Assembly (NCBI RefSeq): GCF_019343195.1
Contig: NZ_RPHB01000004.1
Span: forward strand, 433,188 to 497,187
From: Arthrospiribacter ruber
GTDB taxonomy: Bacteria; Bacteroidota; Bacteroidia; Cytophagales; Cyclobacteriaceae
Reading direction: 5' to 3'
Length of the DNA stretch: 64,000 bases
Shown: piece by piece, positions 63,501 through 64,000 of the stretch
Layout of the letters: each line of letters opens with the position of its first letter
Numbering within the stretch: the first letter of the stretch is position 1
The notes under the pieces: generated by a model
The model's database searches: none
Told to the model about the DNA's origin: nothing
Seen by the model: only the letters and a program-made list of their open reading frames with translations
Position numbers and translations under genes: made by a program

Positions 63501-64000
63501 GGAGCTTCGTTTGAAATACCTATGGAGCTGCCGTTAACAAAGAACTCTACTTTTACCACTTCCCCGTCTTCGTCAGAAGCATCGGCAGTGATGCTGATGG
63601 TCTCTCCGGCTTCGATTTCAGTTCCTGTTGAAGGAGCTGTGATGGATACTGTAGGAAGTATATTTTCAGGAGTTTCAAAAACGGTTACAGATACCGTTTC
63701 AGAATTTGCAGAAGCGCCTTCATTGTCCGTGGCAACTGCTCTGATGTAAAAGGTTCCTGCTTCGTCTGCTGTCCAGCTGATGCTGTAAGGTGCTTGGGTT
63801 ACAGAACCTATTGAAGTTCCGTTAACAAAGAACTCCACTTTTACCACTTCTCCGTCCTCATCAGAAGCATCGGCAGTGATGCTGATGGTCTGACCGGCTT
63901 CAATTTCAGTACCGGCTGCCGGAGCAGTGATGCTTACCAATGGAAGTATATTTTCAGGAGTTTCAAAAACGGTTACAGATACCGTTTCAGAATTTGCAGA
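60509..64000 (-). CDS. Giant T9SS-secreted Ig-repeat protein (5' end outside window)
   Basis: At least 1163 residues are visible, and the reading frame is still open at the window edge, so the N-terminus and signal peptide are missing. At least six Ig-like modules of 96 residues each (Big_7-type, with the core VKVEFFVNGSSIGTTAQAPY) come from 288-bp DNA repeats. Four more divergent modules follow, including YVEFYANGNLIGVSYEDPF and KVEFFRGNQKIGESTTEPYS. The C-terminus has IKIGPNPASEYLNLIF and ends NLFYKNRQIESKRFIKRR, a T9SS type A sorting domain. It is likely to be a very long surface fibre, and adhesion or matrix binding is the natural guess. The TTG at 63940 is not taken as a start, because the repeat continues upstream of it. 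Confidence 0.88.
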   Translation of the reverse strand, partial: SANSETVSVTVFETPENILPLVSITAPAAGTEIEAGQTISITADASDEDGEVVKVEFFVNGTSIGSVTQAPYSISWTADEAGTFYIRAVATDNEGASANSETVSVTVFETPENILPTVSITAPSTGTEIEAGETISITADASDEDGEVVKVEFFVNGSSIGISNEAPYSINWTADETGTFEIRAVATDNEGASANSETVSVTVFETPENILPLVSITAPAAGTEIEAGQTISITADASDEDGEVVKVEFFVNGTSIGSATQAPYSINWTADEAGTFEIRATATDNDGASANSETVSVTVFETPENILPTVSITAPAQGTEIEAGETISITADASDEDGEVVKVEFFVNGSSIGTTAQAPYSINWTADEAGTFEIRAVATDNEGASANSETVSVTVFETPENILPTVSITAPAQGTEIEAGETISITADASDEDGEVVKVEFFVNGSSIGTTAQAPYSINWTADEAGTFDIRAVATDNEGASANSEIVTVTVFETPENILPKVSITAPSTGTEIEAGSTVTITADAFDEDGEVVKVEFFVNGSSIGTTTQAPYSINWTADEAGTFEIRALATDNDGASSNSQTVTVTVFESVKPLAIKIVSPAQNEVFARNTNIQFEVEIEGQSQIEKVEYFRNNILIGTGETETHSLLWRAMNLGNQNIRATVTDIEGQTATSEILRIRVENNFAPEVRLLSPFDNEEFIVDTPIQILAEAFDSDGYIDYVEFYANGNLIGVSYEDPFFISWTNTIPGTYILTAKAFDDKGASTVSVPISIVVKEGEPKEQDEEGSDSTKVNVMFVSPGDNQEFTHGTLVPLIIMFEGDLSLVNKVEFYANGTLIGVSNEDPYNFDWLAGMTGKVELIAVAYDIDNKEISISEPRFIQIIEAQRTFRIIDPIRDAVFVAGSDILIRVELPIEVKEINKVEFFRGNQKIGESTTEPYSFVWENVSQGQYNLVARLVYKDGSSELSLPIRISVSPRNSGNIRIKASKKEVVEGDSFELQVETNDLSQMIDLIDVYMNDELLEQLDEQPYSVKIEELPVGEYKFVARGKSKNSKGQVYYSEEVTVRVIPKRLEGIDMPDILLEIKIGPNPASEYLNLIFENLGQDEQYDFTVQIVSMNGVVHDIYSFTQEGKVSTLDISNLKNGVYMMNLFYKNRQIESKRFIKRR
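62223..64000 (-). repeat. 288-bp tandem repeats in the giant surface protein gene
   Basis: The anchor TTTTCAGGAG recurs at 62511, 62799, 63087, 63375, 63663 and 63951, each exactly 288 bp apart. The copies between 62550 and 63120 are nearly identical over long stretches, while the leftmost copy is more diverged. The period equals 96 codons, so repeat number can change without breaking the frame. The array runs out of the window. Confidence 0.95.

Noticed and set aside
62265..63749. Plus-strand open frames opposite the 288-bp repeats
   Set aside because: Antisense shadows of the giant repeat gene.
62223..64000. Regular repeats as a possible CRISPR array
   Set aside because: The period is 288 bp, there are no short repeats separated by unique spacers, and the array is coding. 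No cas genes are present.

Overview
The window looks like chromosomal DNA of a Bacteroidota bacterium, most likely a marine or freshwater member of the Cytophagales (Cyclobacteriaceae type). The pointers are two large secreted proteins with type IX secretion C-terminal sorting domains, families typical of this phylum (DUF6134-like, DUF6526-like, DUF1573, DnaQ/GIY-YIG fusion), short AT-rich intergenic regions and few Shine-Dalgarno sequences. The genus is an inference. I see no tRNA, rRNA, CRISPR array, transposase or phage gene.

Bases 1-33,800 are mostly housekeeping and catabolic genes in short units on both strands. They include a YheT-type hydrolase, a secreted M20 amidohydrolase, a GH30 lipoprotein, a DnaQ-UvrC-like nuclease, two oxidoreductases, tryptophan 2,3-dioxygenase divergent from a glutaryl-CoA-type dehydrogenase, trpS, a polysaccharide deacetylase, mnmE, a LysR/small protein/SbtA-like bicarbonate transporter unit, a CAP-domain lipoprotein and a ROK kinase. 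Inside this part, 13.7-21.1 kb forms a regulatory and surface patch: a frameshifted lipoprotein gene, a LuxR-type response regulator, an AraC regulator with a neighbouring copy of its sensor domain that lacks the DNA-binding half, and a 1180-residue adhesin-like T9SS cargo with perfect 240-bp repeats.

Bases 33,830-57,450 form an exopolysaccharide/capsule locus with the parts of a Wzx/Wzy pathway: initiating phosphoglycosyl transferase, Wza-like exporter, Wzc-like tyrosine kinase, sugar-nucleotide enzymes (glucose-1-phosphate cytidylyltransferase, UDP-glucose dehydrogenase, UDP-xylose-synthase-like decarboxylase, RmlC-like epimerase), an asparagine-synthase-like amidotransferase, at least four glycosyltransferases, a Wzy-like polymerase and a Wzx-like flippase. 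Several members have no clear assignment: an aldo-keto-reductase-like protein, a SAF-domain oxidoreductase, a DUF354 protein and an alpha/alpha-barrel-like protein. The locus is visibly more AT-rich than the first 33 kb, most strongly at 49-59 kb.

Bases 57,529-64,000 hold a secreted polysaccharide-lyase-like protein, a lipoprotein of unknown function and the 3' part of a giant T9SS cargo made of 288-bp (96-residue) Ig-like repeats. The lyase-like protein ends in the same kind of Ig module as the giant protein, which suggests these products bind or organise the polysaccharide made next door.

The observations most worth following are: (1) an almost identical 23-bp element at the same distance upstream of the frameshifted lipoprotein gene and the stand-alone sensor-domain gene; (2) a 15-bp palindrome of the type TGTATTTnAAATACA near the adhesin, the start of the polysaccharide locus and the downstream lipoprotein; (3) an orphan glucose-1-phosphate cytidylyltransferase grouped with a SAF-domain oxidoreductase and an RmlC-like epimerase, possibly an unusual sugar route; (4) a 94-residue unknown protein between a LysR regulator and an SbtA-like transporter; and (5) a 62-bp dispersed repeat in opposite orientations at 3.0 and 27.1 kb.
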